From contig NZ_JOAX01000020.1 of assembly GCF_000720485.1 (NCBI RefSeq), positions 62,001 through 126,000 of the forward strand: DNA of 64,000 nt, given 5' to 3'. The position numbers and the translations under genes are program-made. The stretch comes from Streptomyces ochraceiscleroticus (GTDB taxonomy: Bacteria > Actinomycetota > Actinomycetes > Streptomycetales > Streptomycetaceae). This document shows, piece by piece, positions 25,963 through 34,534 of the stretch (positions are counted from its first letter, which is position 1; each line of letters opens with the position of its first letter). The notes below the pieces were generated by a model. It worked only from the letters and a program-made list of their open reading frames with translations. It did no database searches and had not been told where the DNA came from.

Positions 25963-25972
25963 CCCCTAGGGG
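25963..25972. promoter_or_regulatory. CCCCTAGGGG palindrome upstream of gntR-type gene
   Basis: A perfect 10-bp palindrome 20 bp upstream of the GntR/UTRA start codon. The 9-mer CCCCCTAGG that overlaps it recurs at 23795-23803, beyond the far end of the TnpB-like gene. It could be an operator for the GntR protein or part of an old element boundary; neither is established. Confidence 0.35.
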
Positions 25973-25991
25973 AATGTGTGAGTCTGTGCGC

Positions 25992-26747
25992 ATGGTGGAG
26001 CACCGGCCTGTTTTCCAGCGCATCGCCGACGACCTGCGGCGGCAGATCGACGAGGGCGTCCTCGCCGTCGGCGCGCGCATCCCCTCCCGCGCCGAGCTGA
26101 AGCGGGCGTACGAAGCCAGCGACCAGACCGTGGACCGCGCCGTGCGCATGCTGAAGGCGGCGGGGTATGCGGAAGGGCAGTTCGGGCGCGGGGTGTTCGT
26201 CGCGGACCGGGCGCCGCTGGGCATACTGCTGCGCTCCACGGGTGCCGTCGACTCGCCCTTCGCCGCGAGTATCACCCATGTGAATTGCCCGGAGGGCACG
26301 CCGTTGACGTGGGAGGCGACGTCCACGACCGAGGCGGCGACGGAGCCGGTGGCCCGGCGGCTGCACATCGCGCCCGGCGACAGCGTGGTCTGCACGCAGT
26401 ACGAGTACCTCGCCGACCGCCGGCCCGTGCAGCTCGCGACGAGCTGGGAACCGCTGGCGATCACGGAGGGCACGGACGTGATCTTCCCGGAGCACGGGCC
26501 CTACGCGCGCCGCGGCGTGCGCGGACGGATGGCGGCGATCGGGGTCCGCGTGGTGCGTGCCGAGGAGCGGGTGGGCTCCCGGCCCGCCGCCAGCGCCGAG
26601 GCGGAAGCGCTGGGCTGCCCGCCGGGGAGCTGCGTCACGGTCGTGGAGCGCACGCACTTCGACGCGGACGGACGGGCGGTGGAGACCTCGGACATCGTCG
26701 TACGGGCCGACCGCTGGCAGCTCGCTTACGACATCGCGTTCGTGTGA
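25992..26747 (+). CDS. GntR-family regulator with UTRA domain
   Basis: 251-aa regulator of the HutC/UTRA subfamily. The N-terminal winged helix runs VFQRIADDLRRQIDEGVL, then IPSRAELKRAYEASDQTVDRA (about 30-50). The UTRA effector domain occupies about 80-245 with the C-terminal signature FDADGRAVETSDIVVRADR. It is divergent from the TnpB-like gene and shares a 174-bp upstream region, which contains the palindrome CCCCTAGGGG 20 bp before its start. Similar regulators occur in actinomycete integrative elements, but no element genes flank it. The ATG shown lacks a strong ribosome site. Confidence 0.85.
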   Translation: MVEHRPVFQRIADDLRRQIDEGVLAVGARIPSRAELKRAYEASDQTVDRAVRMLKAAGYAEGQFGRGVFVADRAPLGILLRSTGAVDSPFAASITHVNCPEGTPLTWEATSTTEAATEPVARRLHIAPGDSVVCTQYEYLADRRPVQLATSWEPLAITEGTDVIFPEHGPYARRGVRGRMAAIGVRVVRAEERVGSRPAASAEAEALGCPPGSCVTVVERTHFDADGRAVETSDIVVRADRWQLAYDIAFV

Positions 26748-26793
26748 GGGTTCGTGTGAGGCAGGCGCCCGGCCGGGGATGCGGCGCAGGCGC

Positions 26794-27234
26794 TCAGCTC
26801 TCCGCGACCTCGGCGTAGAGCTGGGAGAGCTCGGGCGCCCCGCTGTCCACCCACTCGTGACCGGCCGTCACCACATCGATCTCGCGGCCCGAAGCCAGCC
26901 GGACGACCGGCTCACCGCCGGGCCAGATCTTCCAGCGGGCCCCGGGGACCGTGCGCACCAGGACCGTACCGAGGTAGAGGCCCACGTCGTTGCCCAGCCA
27001 CGGCCCGATCTCCGGGTCCGACCGCCAGGCGGGCAGGAGCTGGTCCAGCTCCTCCAACGAGCCCACCGAATCGTCCAGTTCCACCCCCGCTCCCGCGGCC
27101 TGACCGCGCAGCAGCTCGCACTCCGACAGCAGATCGGCGATACCCTCCGCGTCCTCGTCCCCCGGTGCCGGCGCCGCGGCGGAACGGCCCGCTTGCGGAT
27201 GCTTGCGCCACTTGTCCAGGAAAGACATGTTCAT
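26794..27234 (-). CDS. Conserved Streptomyces protein (DUF6278-like)
   Basis: 146-aa soluble protein. It has a short basic N-terminus (SFLDKWRKHPQ), a helical central part (IADLLSECELLRGQ) and a compact C-terminal domain with WLGNDVGLYLGTVLVR, WPGGEPVVRLASG and VVTAGHEWVD. It resembles, from memory, the actinobacterial family annotated DUF6278. No catalytic motif is seen and function is unknown. Start may be the ATG here or the ATG two codons later. It is convergent with the GntR gene. Confidence 0.75.
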   Translation of the reverse strand: MNMSFLDKWRKHPQAGRSAAAPAPGDEDAEGIADLLSECELLRGQAAGAGVELDDSVGSLEELDQLLPAWRSDPEIGPWLGNDVGLYLGTVLVRTVPGARWKIWPGGEPVVRLASGREIDVVTAGHEWVDSGAPELSQLYAEVAES

Positions 27235-27413
27235 GGGGTGCAGCGTCCCACTCCCGCCCGGGCGGCGGCCACAGGCGCGCGGCGCCCCGAGTCATCCGGT
27301 CGCCACGGCTCCCTTGACGCCCCCCTGCCGTCTCCTTACGTTCATGGCGCTTGTGTCTGATGGACCGGATCATGCTCACCCCGTGGCGCACCCGCCACCG
27401 AAGGAGCCGTCTG

Positions 27414-29201
27414 ATGCGCGTACGACAATGGGGCACAACCGTTCCGCTCGCTCTCGCCCTCACGGTCGCGGGGACCGCCGTCCCGGCCACCGCCGACCAG
27501 CAACGCGCGGCAGATCCGCAGCCGTTGGCGAGACTCTTCGACAACAAGGCCGTGAGCGACGACGCCAGATCCGGCGCCGCGGACTTCGACGGCGCCGGCA
27601 GCTCCCTGTCGGCGCAGGACCTCGCCGCGGCCGGCTGGACGCCCGGCCGGACGCTGGCCCTGGACGCGACCCGGCTGACCTGGCCGCGCACCGCGCCCGG
27701 CACGCCCGACAACGTACGGGCGAACGGCCAGGCCGTCCGGCTGAGCGGCGCCGGCACCGCGCTGTCCTTCCTGGTCGCCGGGACCGGCGGGGACGCCACC
27801 GGCACCGGCACGGTCGAGTACCAGGACGGCTCGCGCAGCACGTACGAGCTGACCGCGCCGGACTGGCGGACCGGCCCCCTCAGCACCAAGGCGGTGGCCC
27901 TGCCGCATCTGAACTCTGCGGCCGGACAGCGTGCGGAAACGGTACGCCTGTACGCGGTGACGGTGCCGGTGCGCCCCGGCCGCCAGGTCCGCTCGGTCAC
28001 CCTCCCCAAGGACCCGGGCCCCGACCGCGACCTGCATGTCTTCGCCGCGGCGCTGCGCCGGGCCACGCCCGGCTGGACCGGGAGCTGGGCGGCCAGCAGC
28101 GCCGGGTACACCAAGGTCGGGCCGTGGCGGGACCAGACGCTGCGGCTGGTGGTGCACGCCGGGGCGGGCGGTAAGCAGGCCCGGGTCCGGCTGGAGAACA
28201 CCTTCGCGGCCACGCCCGTGGACATCGGCGCGGCGAGCGTGGCCGTCCAGGGCAGCGGCGCGCAGGCGGCGCGCAAGCCCGTGCCGCTCACCTTCGGCGG
28301 GCAGCGCGGCACCCGTATCCCCGCCGGCGCGCAGGCGTTCAGCGACCCGGTGGACTTCGCCGTACCCGCCGATACCAATCTGCTGGTGAGCTTTCACCTC
28401 GCGGGCCCGGTGGGCGCGGCACCCGTGCACAAGGAGGCCATACAGCGGTCGTACGTGAGCGCGCCCGGCAGCGGTGACCGGACGGGCGACGCGGGCGGCG
28501 CCGCCTACACCGGCACTCTCACGACCTGGCCGTTCCTCTCGGGCGTCGATGTCACCGGCGGTCCGGGCTCGATCGTGGCGCTGGGCGACTCGATCACCGA
28601 CGGGGTGAAGTCGACGGAGGGCGCCAACCGGCGCTGGCCGGACACCCTGGCGCGGCGCTTCCAGAACCAGACCGCACTGCCCAGGTACGGCGTGATCAAC
28701 CACGGGATCTCGGCGAACCGCATCGTCACCGACCGCTACAAGGGCGACGGGATCAGCACCGACACCGGCGGGGTCAGCGCCCAGCACCGGCTGGAACGGG
28801 ACGTGCTGGCGCAGACGTCGGCCCGTACGGTCGTGGTCTTCGAGGGCATCAACGACGTGCGCTCCGGCACCTCGGCGGCCGAGGTGATCACCGGGCTGCG
28901 GGCCATCGCGCGGCGGGCGCACGAGCGGGGCCTGCGGGTGGTGGCCGCGACGGTCGCACCCTGCGAGGGCTACCCCGACTGCTACCCGGAGGTCGACCAG
29001 CGGCGGCAGGCCGTCAACGCCTTCATCCGGGACAGCGGCGGCGCTGTGGATGCCGTACTGGACTTCGACGCGGTGATCCGCGACCCGGAGCGGCCGCAGC
29101 GGATGCTGCCGGCGTACGACAGCGGCGACCATCTGCACCCCGGCGACGAGGGGCTGAAGGCGCTCGCGGAGTCGGTGGAGCTGCGCAAGCTCGTGCCGTG
29201 A
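27414..29201 (+). CDS. Secreted SGNH/GDSL hydrolase
   Basis: 595-aa exported esterase- or lipase-like hydrolase. The signal peptide (VRQWGTTVPLALALTVAG, cleavage near VPATA) is followed by a beta-rich N-terminal region of about 350 residues without a recognised family. The SGNH domain follows: block I ALGDSITDG (Ser393), block III GIND (478-481), and block V GDHLHPGDEG (Asp572, His575). AAGGAG 7 bp upstream fixes the ATG; longer in-frame starts lack this. Likely acts on acylated carbohydrates or lipids outside the cell. It ends at a strong hairpin shared with xthA. Confidence 0.88.
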   Translation: MRVRQWGTTVPLALALTVAGTAVPATADQQRAADPQPLARLFDNKAVSDDARSGAADFDGAGSSLSAQDLAAAGWTPGRTLALDATRLTWPRTAPGTPDNVRANGQAVRLSGAGTALSFLVAGTGGDATGTGTVEYQDGSRSTYELTAPDWRTGPLSTKAVALPHLNSAAGQRAETVRLYAVTVPVRPGRQVRSVTLPKDPGPDRDLHVFAAALRRATPGWTGSWAASSAGYTKVGPWRDQTLRLVVHAGAGGKQARVRLENTFAATPVDIGAASVAVQGSGAQAARKPVPLTFGGQRGTRIPAGAQAFSDPVDFAVPADTNLLVSFHLAGPVGAAPVHKEAIQRSYVSAPGSGDRTGDAGGAAYTGTLTTWPFLSGVDVTGGPGSIVALGDSITDGVKSTEGANRRWPDTLARRFQNQTALPRYGVINHGISANRIVTDRYKGDGISTDTGGVSAQHRLERDVLAQTSARTVVVFEGINDVRSGTSAAEVITGLRAIARRAHERGLRVVAATVAPCEGYPDCYPEVDQRRQAVNAFIRDSGGAVDAVLDFDAVIRDPERPQRMLPAYDSGDHLHPGDEGLKALAESVELRKLVP

Positions 29202-29210
29202 GGCGCGGGA

Positions 29211-29237
29211 CCGGCCGGGGCTGCGTGCCCCGGCCGG
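29211..29237. terminator. Bidirectional terminator hairpin
   Basis: Perfect 11-bp stem (CCGGCCGGGGC / GCCCCGGCCGG) with a 5-nt loop between the 3' ends of the SGNH hydrolase and the convergent xthA gene. No T-tract, as is usual in Streptomyces. Confidence 0.65.
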
Positions 29238-29246
29238 CGCGGCGCG

Positions 29247-30035
29247 TCACACGTCCAGGTCGACGACCACCGGCGCGTGGTCCGAGGCGCCCTTGCCCTT
29301 GCGCTGCTCGCGGTCGACGTAGGCGTCGGAGACCGCCTTGGCGAACGGCTCGTTGCCGTAGACCAGGTCGATGCGCATCCCGCGGTTCTTCGGGAAGCAG
29401 AGCTGGCGGTAGTCCCAGTACGTGAAGGGGTGGTCGTACTTCAGGGGGCGCGGCACGACGTCCGTCAGGCCCGCGCCGCGCAGGTCCGCGAGGGCGGCCC
29501 GCTCGGCCGGGGTGACATGCGTGGCGCCCTCGAAGGCGGCGGTGTCGTAGACGTCGTCGTCCGTCGGCGCGACGTTGTAGTCACCGAGGACTGCGAACGG
29601 GCGGTCGCCCGCCGCGTCGCCCGCGACCGCGGCCTTCAGCGCCTCGAACCACTGGAGCTTGTAGGCGTAGTGCGGGTGCTCGACCTCGCGGCCGTTCGGG
29701 ACGTAGACCGACCAGACGCGGACCGGGCCGCAGGTCGCCGAGACGGCGCGCGGCTCGGCCACGCCGTCGTACGTCGGGTCGCCGGGCAGGCCCTCGACCA
29801 CGTCCGCCAGGCCCACCTTGGACAGCACGGCCACGCCGTTCCACCGGCCCGTGGCATTCACCGCGGCCTCGTAACCGAGCTCGCGCAGCTCGTCGAAGGG
29901 GAACTGCTCCTTGGAGCACTTGGCCTCCTGGATGCACAGCACGTCCGTGCCGGTGGTCTCCAGCCAGGCCAGCAGCCGGGGCAGGCGGGCGGTGATCGAA
30001 TTGACGTTCCAGGTCGCGATGCGCATGAGTGCCAA
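29247..30035 (-). CDS. xthA: Exodeoxyribonuclease III / AP endonuclease
   Basis: 262-aa enzyme of the exonuclease III (EEP) family, acting in base excision repair on abasic sites and 3' blocked ends. Visible are RIATWNVNSI, the metal ligand in CIQEAKC, SVYVPNGR, the GDYNVAPTDDD motif, and the terminal GASDHAPVVVDL with catalytic Asp-His. The ATG shown or the one three codons later (MRIATWNV) is the start. It stands alone upstream of the metallo-hydrolase gene (30 bp gap, same strand), so the two may be co-transcribed. Confidence 0.95.
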   Translation of the reverse strand: MALMRIATWNVNSITARLPRLLAWLETTGTDVLCIQEAKCSKEQFPFDELRELGYEAAVNATGRWNGVAVLSKVGLADVVEGLPGDPTYDGVAEPRAVSATCGPVRVWSVYVPNGREVEHPHYAYKLQWFEALKAAVAGDAAGDRPFAVLGDYNVAPTDDDVYDTAAFEGATHVTPAERAALADLRGAGLTDVVPRPLKYDHPFTYWDYRQLCFPKNRGMRIDLVYGNEPFAKAVSDAYVDREQRKGKGASDHAPVVVDLDV

Positions 30036-30065
30036 CCTACCGCCCGCCTGTGACAGTCGCCCTCC

Positions 30066-30707
30066 TCAGCCGAGCGCGGCCGCCTGACCAGGCGCGAGGC
30101 GGCCGTGATCGGTGCCGCCGAGCTGGCCGATCATGCGGTCGTAGATCGGCCGGGCGTGCTCCTGGAGGAGGCTGTCGTGGATGTCGATGGCGTGCCGCGG
30201 CTTGACCTCGCGTACGTAGTCGATGACCTCCGCCACCTTGTTCCAGGGGGCGTGCACGGGCAGCAGGAGGGTGTCGACCGGGCGGCCGGGGACGGTCAGC
30301 GCGTCGCCGGGGTGGAAGACCGAGCCGTCGACGAAGTAACCGACGTTGGTGATCCGCGGGATGTCGGGGTGGATCACCGCGTGGAGCTGCCCGTGCACCT
30401 CCACCTCGAAGCCGGCCGCCGTGAAGGCGTCGCCCTCGCCGACGGTGTGCACCCGGCCCGGGAACGCCGCCGAGATCTGCTCGGCGACCGAGGCGAGCGT
30501 CCAGATCTCGGCGGCCGGGTTGGCCTCCATGGCCGCCCGCAGCCGGTCCTCGGCGAAGTGGTCGGGGTGCTCGTGGGTGATCAGGATCGCGTCCGCACCC
30601 ACGGCCGCGTCCTGCTCGCTGAAGCCACCGGGATCGATGACCAGCGTCCGCCCGTCCTTGGCCAGCCGGACGCAGGAGTGCGTCTTCTTGGTGAGTTCGA
30701 GTTCCAT
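30066..30707 (-). CDS. MBL-fold metal-dependent hydrolase (UlaG/YtnP-like)
   Basis: 213-aa metallo-beta-lactamase-fold protein. The metal site is LITHEHPDHF (45-50), with later ligands in HPGDAL and HAIDIHDSLL. The compact size and the early THSCVRL motif resemble UlaG-like RNA-processing or lactonase relatives. The substrate is unknown. The ATG is preceded by AGGATGGGC. It is 30 bp upstream of xthA on the same strand. Confidence 0.85.
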   Translation of the reverse strand: MELELTKKTHSCVRLAKDGRTLVIDPGGFSEQDAAVGADAILITHEHPDHFAEDRLRAAMEANPAAEIWTLASVAEQISAAFPGRVHTVGEGDAFTAAGFEVEVHGQLHAVIHPDIPRITNVGYFVDGSVFHPGDALTVPGRPVDTLLLPVHAPWNKVAEVIDYVREVKPRHAIDIHDSLLQEHARPIYDRMIGQLGGTDHGRLAPGQAAALG

Positions 30708-30751
30708 GAGCCCATCCTGCCGCGCGGGGCGATCCCCCTGCTCGACCGGAG

Positions 30752-31099
30752 CTACTGATCGGTGCCGGAGGACTGGGTGGTGTTGCGGGCGCACTGCTGG
30801 TTCTGCGGGGAGGCGAGGACGTTGACGTCCTGCACCGTGATCGGCACCAGGATGCCCACCAGCGAACCGACATTGGCCTTCGCCGGCACGCCGAGACACA
30901 GCTCGTTCAGCGTGCCCTGGACCGCCCCGAACTCTGCGCTCAGATTGCCGTGGGTCGTCGAGTTGCCGAACGCGGACGCCGCGCCGTTGCCGCTGAGGCT
31001 CGTCGGGCCGTCGTCGCCGATCGCGACGGCGCTGCCGGCTCCGCCGGCGATCGCCGCGGCGGCGAGACTGCAGGCGGTCATGGTGCTACGGATATACAT
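30752..31099 (-). CDS. Rodlin family protein
   Basis: 115-aa secreted protein of the rodlin (RdlA/RdlB) family, components of the rodlet layer on aerial hyphae and spores that organise chaplin fibrils. The signal peptide ends around SAVA (26). The mature part shows rodlin hallmarks: SGNGAASAFGNSTTHGN, GTLNELCLG, VQDVNVLASPQNQQCA. Compared with RdlA/B the C-terminus is short, ending soon after the second Cys (RNTTQSSGTDQ). GGAGAG precedes the ATG. Rodlins usually come as adjacent pairs; this one is alone, with a chaplin about 4 kb away. Confidence 0.88.
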   Translation of the reverse strand: MYIRSTMTACSLAAAAIAGGAGSAVAIGDDGPTSLSGNGAASAFGNSTTHGNLSAEFGAVQGTLNELCLGVPAKANVGSLVGILVPITVQDVNVLASPQNQQCARNTTQSSGTDQ

Positions 31100-31228
31100 G
31101 GCTCTCTCCACAGGATGACGCTGTGCCAAAGCCAGGAGTACATCGTGCGGCGCGGTGCGTGCGCGCCCATTCACCTGATCGTCGGCGTGCCCAGGACAAG
31201 CCTTACATCACCTTGTCCGCCAGGCAGT

Positions 31229-32518
31229 TCAGTCCTCCGGCGTGGTCTCCTCGCGGATGACGCGCTGGGCGATGGTGAAGGCCGCGCCGGCGGCCGGGAC
31301 GCCGCCGTAGACCGCGGTGTGGATCAGCGTTTCCTTGATCTCCGCGGGGGTGAGGCCGTTGCGGAGCGCGGCGCGGACGTGGACGGCCAGGTCGTCGAGG
31401 TGGCCGCTGGTGATCAGCGCGGTGAGCGTGATGACGCTGCGGGTGCGGCGGTCCAGGCCCGAGCGGGTCCACACCTCGCCCCAGACGTTGCGGGTCAGGA
31501 AGTCCTGGAAGTCGCCGGTGAACTCGTCGGCGGCGGCCGCGGCGCGGTCCACGTGCGCGTCGCCCAGCACCTCGCGGCGGACCTTCATGCCCGCCTCGTA
31601 GGAGTCGGTGCCGACCATCTCCGGCTGCTCGGCGGCCGGCTCGATGGCGACGACCGGCGGCTGGGGCTGCGCCTGCTGCGCCGGCTTCGGGGTGAGGACG
31701 GGCTTGGGCGGGGTGGCGCCGAGCGCGGCCTGCCCCGCCGGCTTGTCCTGCCAGGCGGTGGAGAAGTGCCGGATGAGCAGCTCGGTGACGGCGGCCGGCT
31801 GCTCGACCGGGGCGAGGTGCGAGGTGCCGGGCACCAGGGCGAGACCCGCGTCCTGTATGCCGGCGACCAGGGTGCGCGCGTCGGCGGTCGGGGTGATCAG
31901 GTCCTCGGAGCCGACGACCACGAGGGTGGGCGCGGAGATCCTGCCGAGCTCGTTGCGGATGTCGAAGGCGGCCAGCGCCTCGCAGGCGGCGATGTAGCAG
32001 CCGGGGTCGGTGGTGCGCACCATCTGCACGGCCCACTCGACGATGGCGGGCTGGGCGGCGGCGAAGCCGGGCGTGAACCACCGCTCAGGCGCGGTGCGGG
32101 CGATCGGGTCGAGGCCGTTCGTACGGATGACCACGCCGCGCTGCCGCCAGGCGTCGGCGGTACCGAACCGGGGTGAGGCCGAGACCAGCGCGAGCGAGGT
32201 GAGGCGCTGGGGGTGGGCGAGCGCGAGCTGGGCTCCGATGGCGGCGCCCATGGCGCAGCCGGCGTAGCCGAAGCGGTCGATGCCGAGGCCGTCGAGGGTG
32301 GCGATCACCCGCTCGGCGAGCTCGGCGACCGAGGCGGCGGGGTAAGCGGGGGATCCGCCGTGGCCCGGGAGGTCGAAGCGGACGACGCGCCACTGACGGG
32401 TCAGTTCGGGTATCTGCCGGTCCCACATGTGCCAGGTGGTGCCCAGCGAGGCGCCGAGGACAAGTACGGGCGCGTCGTCGGGGCCGTCGATCCGGTGCTG
32501 CAGGGTCTTCTCGCTCAC
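31229..32518 (-). CDS. pcaL: Fused 3-oxoadipate enol-lactonase / 4-carboxymuconolactone decarboxylase (PcaDC, PcaL)
   Basis: 429-aa fusion of the two late protocatechuate-pathway enzymes. Residues 1-255 are the alpha/beta-hydrolase lactonase; a Pro/Ala linker (about 262-310) leads to the carboxymuconolactone decarboxylase domain (about 310-425: LTALITSGHLDDLAVHVRAA, ETLIHTAVYGG). The nucleophile elbow reads GCAMG, so Ala89 (codon GCC) occupies the place of the usual Ser, while His in GTSHLAP and the acidic residue in GSEDL remain. The lactonase half may therefore be inactive. Other pca genes are absent from the window, so it is isolated from the usual cluster. Confidence 0.9.
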   Translation of the reverse strand: MSEKTLQHRIDGPDDAPVLVLGASLGTTWHMWDRQIPELTRQWRVVRFDLPGHGGSPAYPAASVAELAERVIATLDGLGIDRFGYAGCAMGAAIGAQLALAHPQRLTSLALVSASPRFGTADAWRQRGVVIRTNGLDPIARTAPERWFTPGFAAAQPAIVEWAVQMVRTTDPGCYIAACEALAAFDIRNELGRISAPTLVVVGSEDLITPTADARTLVAGIQDAGLALVPGTSHLAPVEQPAAVTELLIRHFSTAWQDKPAGQAALGATPPKPVLTPKPAQQAQPQPPVVAIEPAAEQPEMVGTDSYEAGMKVRREVLGDAHVDRAAAAADEFTGDFQDFLTRNVWGEVWTRSGLDRRTRSVITLTALITSGHLDDLAVHVRAALRNGLTPAEIKETLIHTAVYGGVPAAGAAFTIAQRVIREETTPED

Positions 32519-32771
32519 CCGGCCACGCTACCCAATCAAACCGCCCACTCCTGACACCCGGGTCAGCAATCGGACGCCGCTCAGGCCGGAAAGAGTTGGT
32601 CATGACGGTGGAATCGGCTCATAACCGGCTGGCCGGGATCGCCCGCATGTGATCGGGACGGCATTCTTCATCAGAGTTTCGCCACCGGAACCCGGTCGTC
32701 CGTGCCAGGAACGGACCGGCTACGGGCCGCGCACCGCGTCAGAACTGCGTCAGGACCGCGCCGGAGCCGTG

Positions 32772-33416
32772 TCAGAACCGCGTCGTGGAGACGATGTACA
32801 CCACGGGGTGGCCGTCCTCGGCGAAGTCGACCGTGATCCGCTGCGAGGGCCGCGGCGCCTTGTCCTTGTTGACCAGGCCCGCGTAGCCGTCCCCGACGGT
32901 GAAGTCCCACTTGACCCGCGCCGCCTGCTTCGGCGAGATCGTGGCGACGTCCTCGCGCAGGTCCTCGCGGGTGTGCCCGTAGTGCGCCAGGAACGTGTCC
33001 AGGCCGTCCTGGGACGTGCGGAACGTCACGTACAGCGAGCTGGTCCTGAAGGAGTTGGTCTCGAAGTAGGCGACCGGATACGAGTACGCCGGGATCGGCA
33101 CGTCGTAGATCCGCCGCTGCACCTTGGAGGGCCACTGCCAGGTGAGCCCCGCCATCTTGGCCCGCTCCTCCTTCTCCTGGCCGCTGTCGCGGCTCTGCGC
33201 GGCGGAGAGCGCGAGGTAGCCGGCCGGGATGGCGATCAGCAGGAAGACGACGACGGCGGTGAGCCAGCGGCGCCGTCGGCTCGGCGGGGACGGGGGCGCG
33301 TGCGCCGCGCCGTCGCCCGCCGCGGGAACGTCGTCGTACGCGTCCCGCTCAAGACGCTCGGAGCGGTCGTGGCGCTCGGGGTGGTCGGTCACAGGTGCCT
33401 GTTCCAGGTCGGTCAT
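32772..33416 (-). CDS. Single-pass membrane protein of unknown function
   Basis: 214-aa protein with an acidic cytoplasmic N-terminus, an RRRR stop and one membrane helix (WLTAVVVFLLIAIPAGYLAL, 51-70), then an extracytoplasmic domain of about 140 residues. That domain is beta-rich (WPSKVQRRIYDVPIPAYSY, VKWDFTVGDGYAGLV, VVYIVSTTRF). No family is recognised. Its ATG overlaps the stop of the ROK kinase gene by ATGA, so the two are translationally coupled; a link to sugar metabolism or sensing is inferred from that alone. Confidence 0.75.
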   Translation of the reverse strand: MTDLEQAPVTDHPERHDRSERLERDAYDDVPAAGDGAAHAPPSPPSRRRRWLTAVVVFLLIAIPAGYLALSAAQSRDSGQEKEERAKMAGLTWQWPSKVQRRIYDVPIPAYSYPVAYFETNSFRTSSLYVTFRTSQDGLDTFLAHYGHTREDLREDVATISPKQAARVKWDFTVGDGYAGLVNKDKAPRPSQRITVDFAEDGHPVVYIVSTTRF

Positions 33417-34534
33417 CGGCGGCCGGTCCGCTCATAGCGCTCGTAGCGCTCGACGCGGCGGCGGTTGGCGCGGCGGAAACGGCGGGCCACCAGCCGGGCG
33501 AGGTCGGCGGCGCCGACCATGCCGGCCTCGGGACCGAGCTGGGCGCGCGCGATACGGGCCTCGGGGCGGTAGCCGCGCCCGGTGAGGGTGCGCCGGAAGG
33601 CGTCCCGGGCCGGGCCGATGAGCAGATCGTCGGCGGCGCTGACGCCACCGCCGATGACGAAGCACGAGGGGTCCAGGGCCGCGGCGAGGTTGGCGATGCC
33701 CACGCCCAGCCACTGGCCGATCTCCGCGAAGAGCTCGACGCACATCGCGTCGCCCTCGCGGGCCAGCTCGGTGATCAGGGGCCCGGTGATGTCCGGGATG
33801 ATGCCGCTGACCCGCTCGATGATGTTGTACGCGACCGGGGAGTCGGCGGCCGCCAGCTCCCGCGCCTCGCGCACCAGCGCGTTGCCGGAGCTGTACTGCT
33901 CCCAGCAGCCGCGGTTGCCGCACGGGCAGCGGTGCCCGCCGGGCACGACCTGCATGTGGCCGAACTCACCGGCCACGCCGTACTTGCCGCGCTTGACCTG
34001 GCCGTCCTCCAGGATCGCGCCGCCGATCCCCGTACCGAGCGTGATCATCACGAGGTGGTCCTCGTTGCGCCCGGCGCCGAAGCGCCACTCGGCCCAGGCG
34101 GCCGTGTTGGCGTCGTTGTCGACCATCACGGGGACCGCGAGGCGGCCCGCGAGGCGGTCGCGCAGCGGCTCGTTCCGCCAGTTCAGATGGGGGGCGAAGA
34201 GGACGCGGCTGCGGTCGGCGTCGACCCAGCCGGCCGCGCCGATGCCGACGGCGTGCACGTCGTGCCGGTCGGAGAGGTCCAGCACCAGCTCGGTGATGGT
34301 GTCCTCGACGACCTTGGGGCTCTTGGACTTGTCCGGCGTCTCGGTGCGGACCTTCTCCAGGATGGTCCCGTCGGCGTCCACGACGCCCGCCATGACCTTC
34401 GTGCCGCCGATGTCGATGCCGACGGTGGGCACGCGGGGCGCGCTGAGGTGCGAGCGCCGCTCGCGGGTGCCGACCGTGCGCAACACGGTGGCCCGCGCCG
34501 ATCCACGGTGCACCCTGTCCCGGTACGTACTCAT
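33413..34534 (-). CDS. ROK-family sugar kinase (glucokinase-like)
   Basis: 373-aa ROK kinase. The phosphate motif is GIDIGGTKVMAG (40-49), the sugar-binding region has VDNDANTAAWAEW, the ATP motif is TLGTGIGGAI, and the zinc site is HRCPCGNRGCWEQYSSG. It is about 55 residues longer than GlkA, with a basic N-terminal extension (RERRSHLSAPR) and an Arg-rich C-terminal tail (RRFRRANRRRVERYERY). There is no HTH domain, so it is a kinase rather than a repressor. Start MSTYRDRV is preferred. It resembles a kinase that in other Streptomyces sits beside a sugar ABC importer; here that importer is 6 kb away. Confidence 0.9.
   Translation of the reverse strand: MSTYRDRVHRGSARATVLRTVGTRERRSHLSAPRVPTVGIDIGGTKVMAGVVDADGTILEKVRTETPDKSKSPKVVEDTITELVLDLSDRHDVHAVGIGAAGWVDADRSRVLFAPHLNWRNEPLRDRLAGRLAVPVMVDNDANTAAWAEWRFGAGRNEDHLVMITLGTGIGGAILEDGQVKRGKYGVAGEFGHMQVVPGGHRCPCGNRGCWEQYSSGNALVREARELAAADSPVAYNIIERVSGIIPDITGPLITELAREGDAMCVELFAEIGQWLGVGIANLAAALDPSCFVIGGGVSAADDLLIGPARDAFRRTLTGRGYRPEARIARAQLGPEAGMVGAADLARLVARRFRRANRRRVERYERYERTGRR

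Noticed and set aside
25963..25972. CCCCTAGGGG as a copper (CsoR) operator
   Set aside because: CsoR boxes are longer, with flanking AT-rich TAT arms, and no copper genes are nearby.
23826..25991. CRISPR array near the TnpB-like gene
   Set aside because: No regularly spaced direct repeats were found on either side within several kb; only short inverted repeats are present.
23686..27234. Integrative element or prophage around the TnpB-like and GntR genes
   Set aside because: No integrase, excisionase, replication or transfer gene and no tRNA-derived attachment site is present. Flanking genes are ordinary chromosomal ones.
32551..32566. CTGAC/GTCAG inverted repeat upstream of pcaL as a regulator site
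   Set aside because: Short arms with an asymmetric bulge, and no adjacent regulator or clear promoter in register; not strong enough to list.
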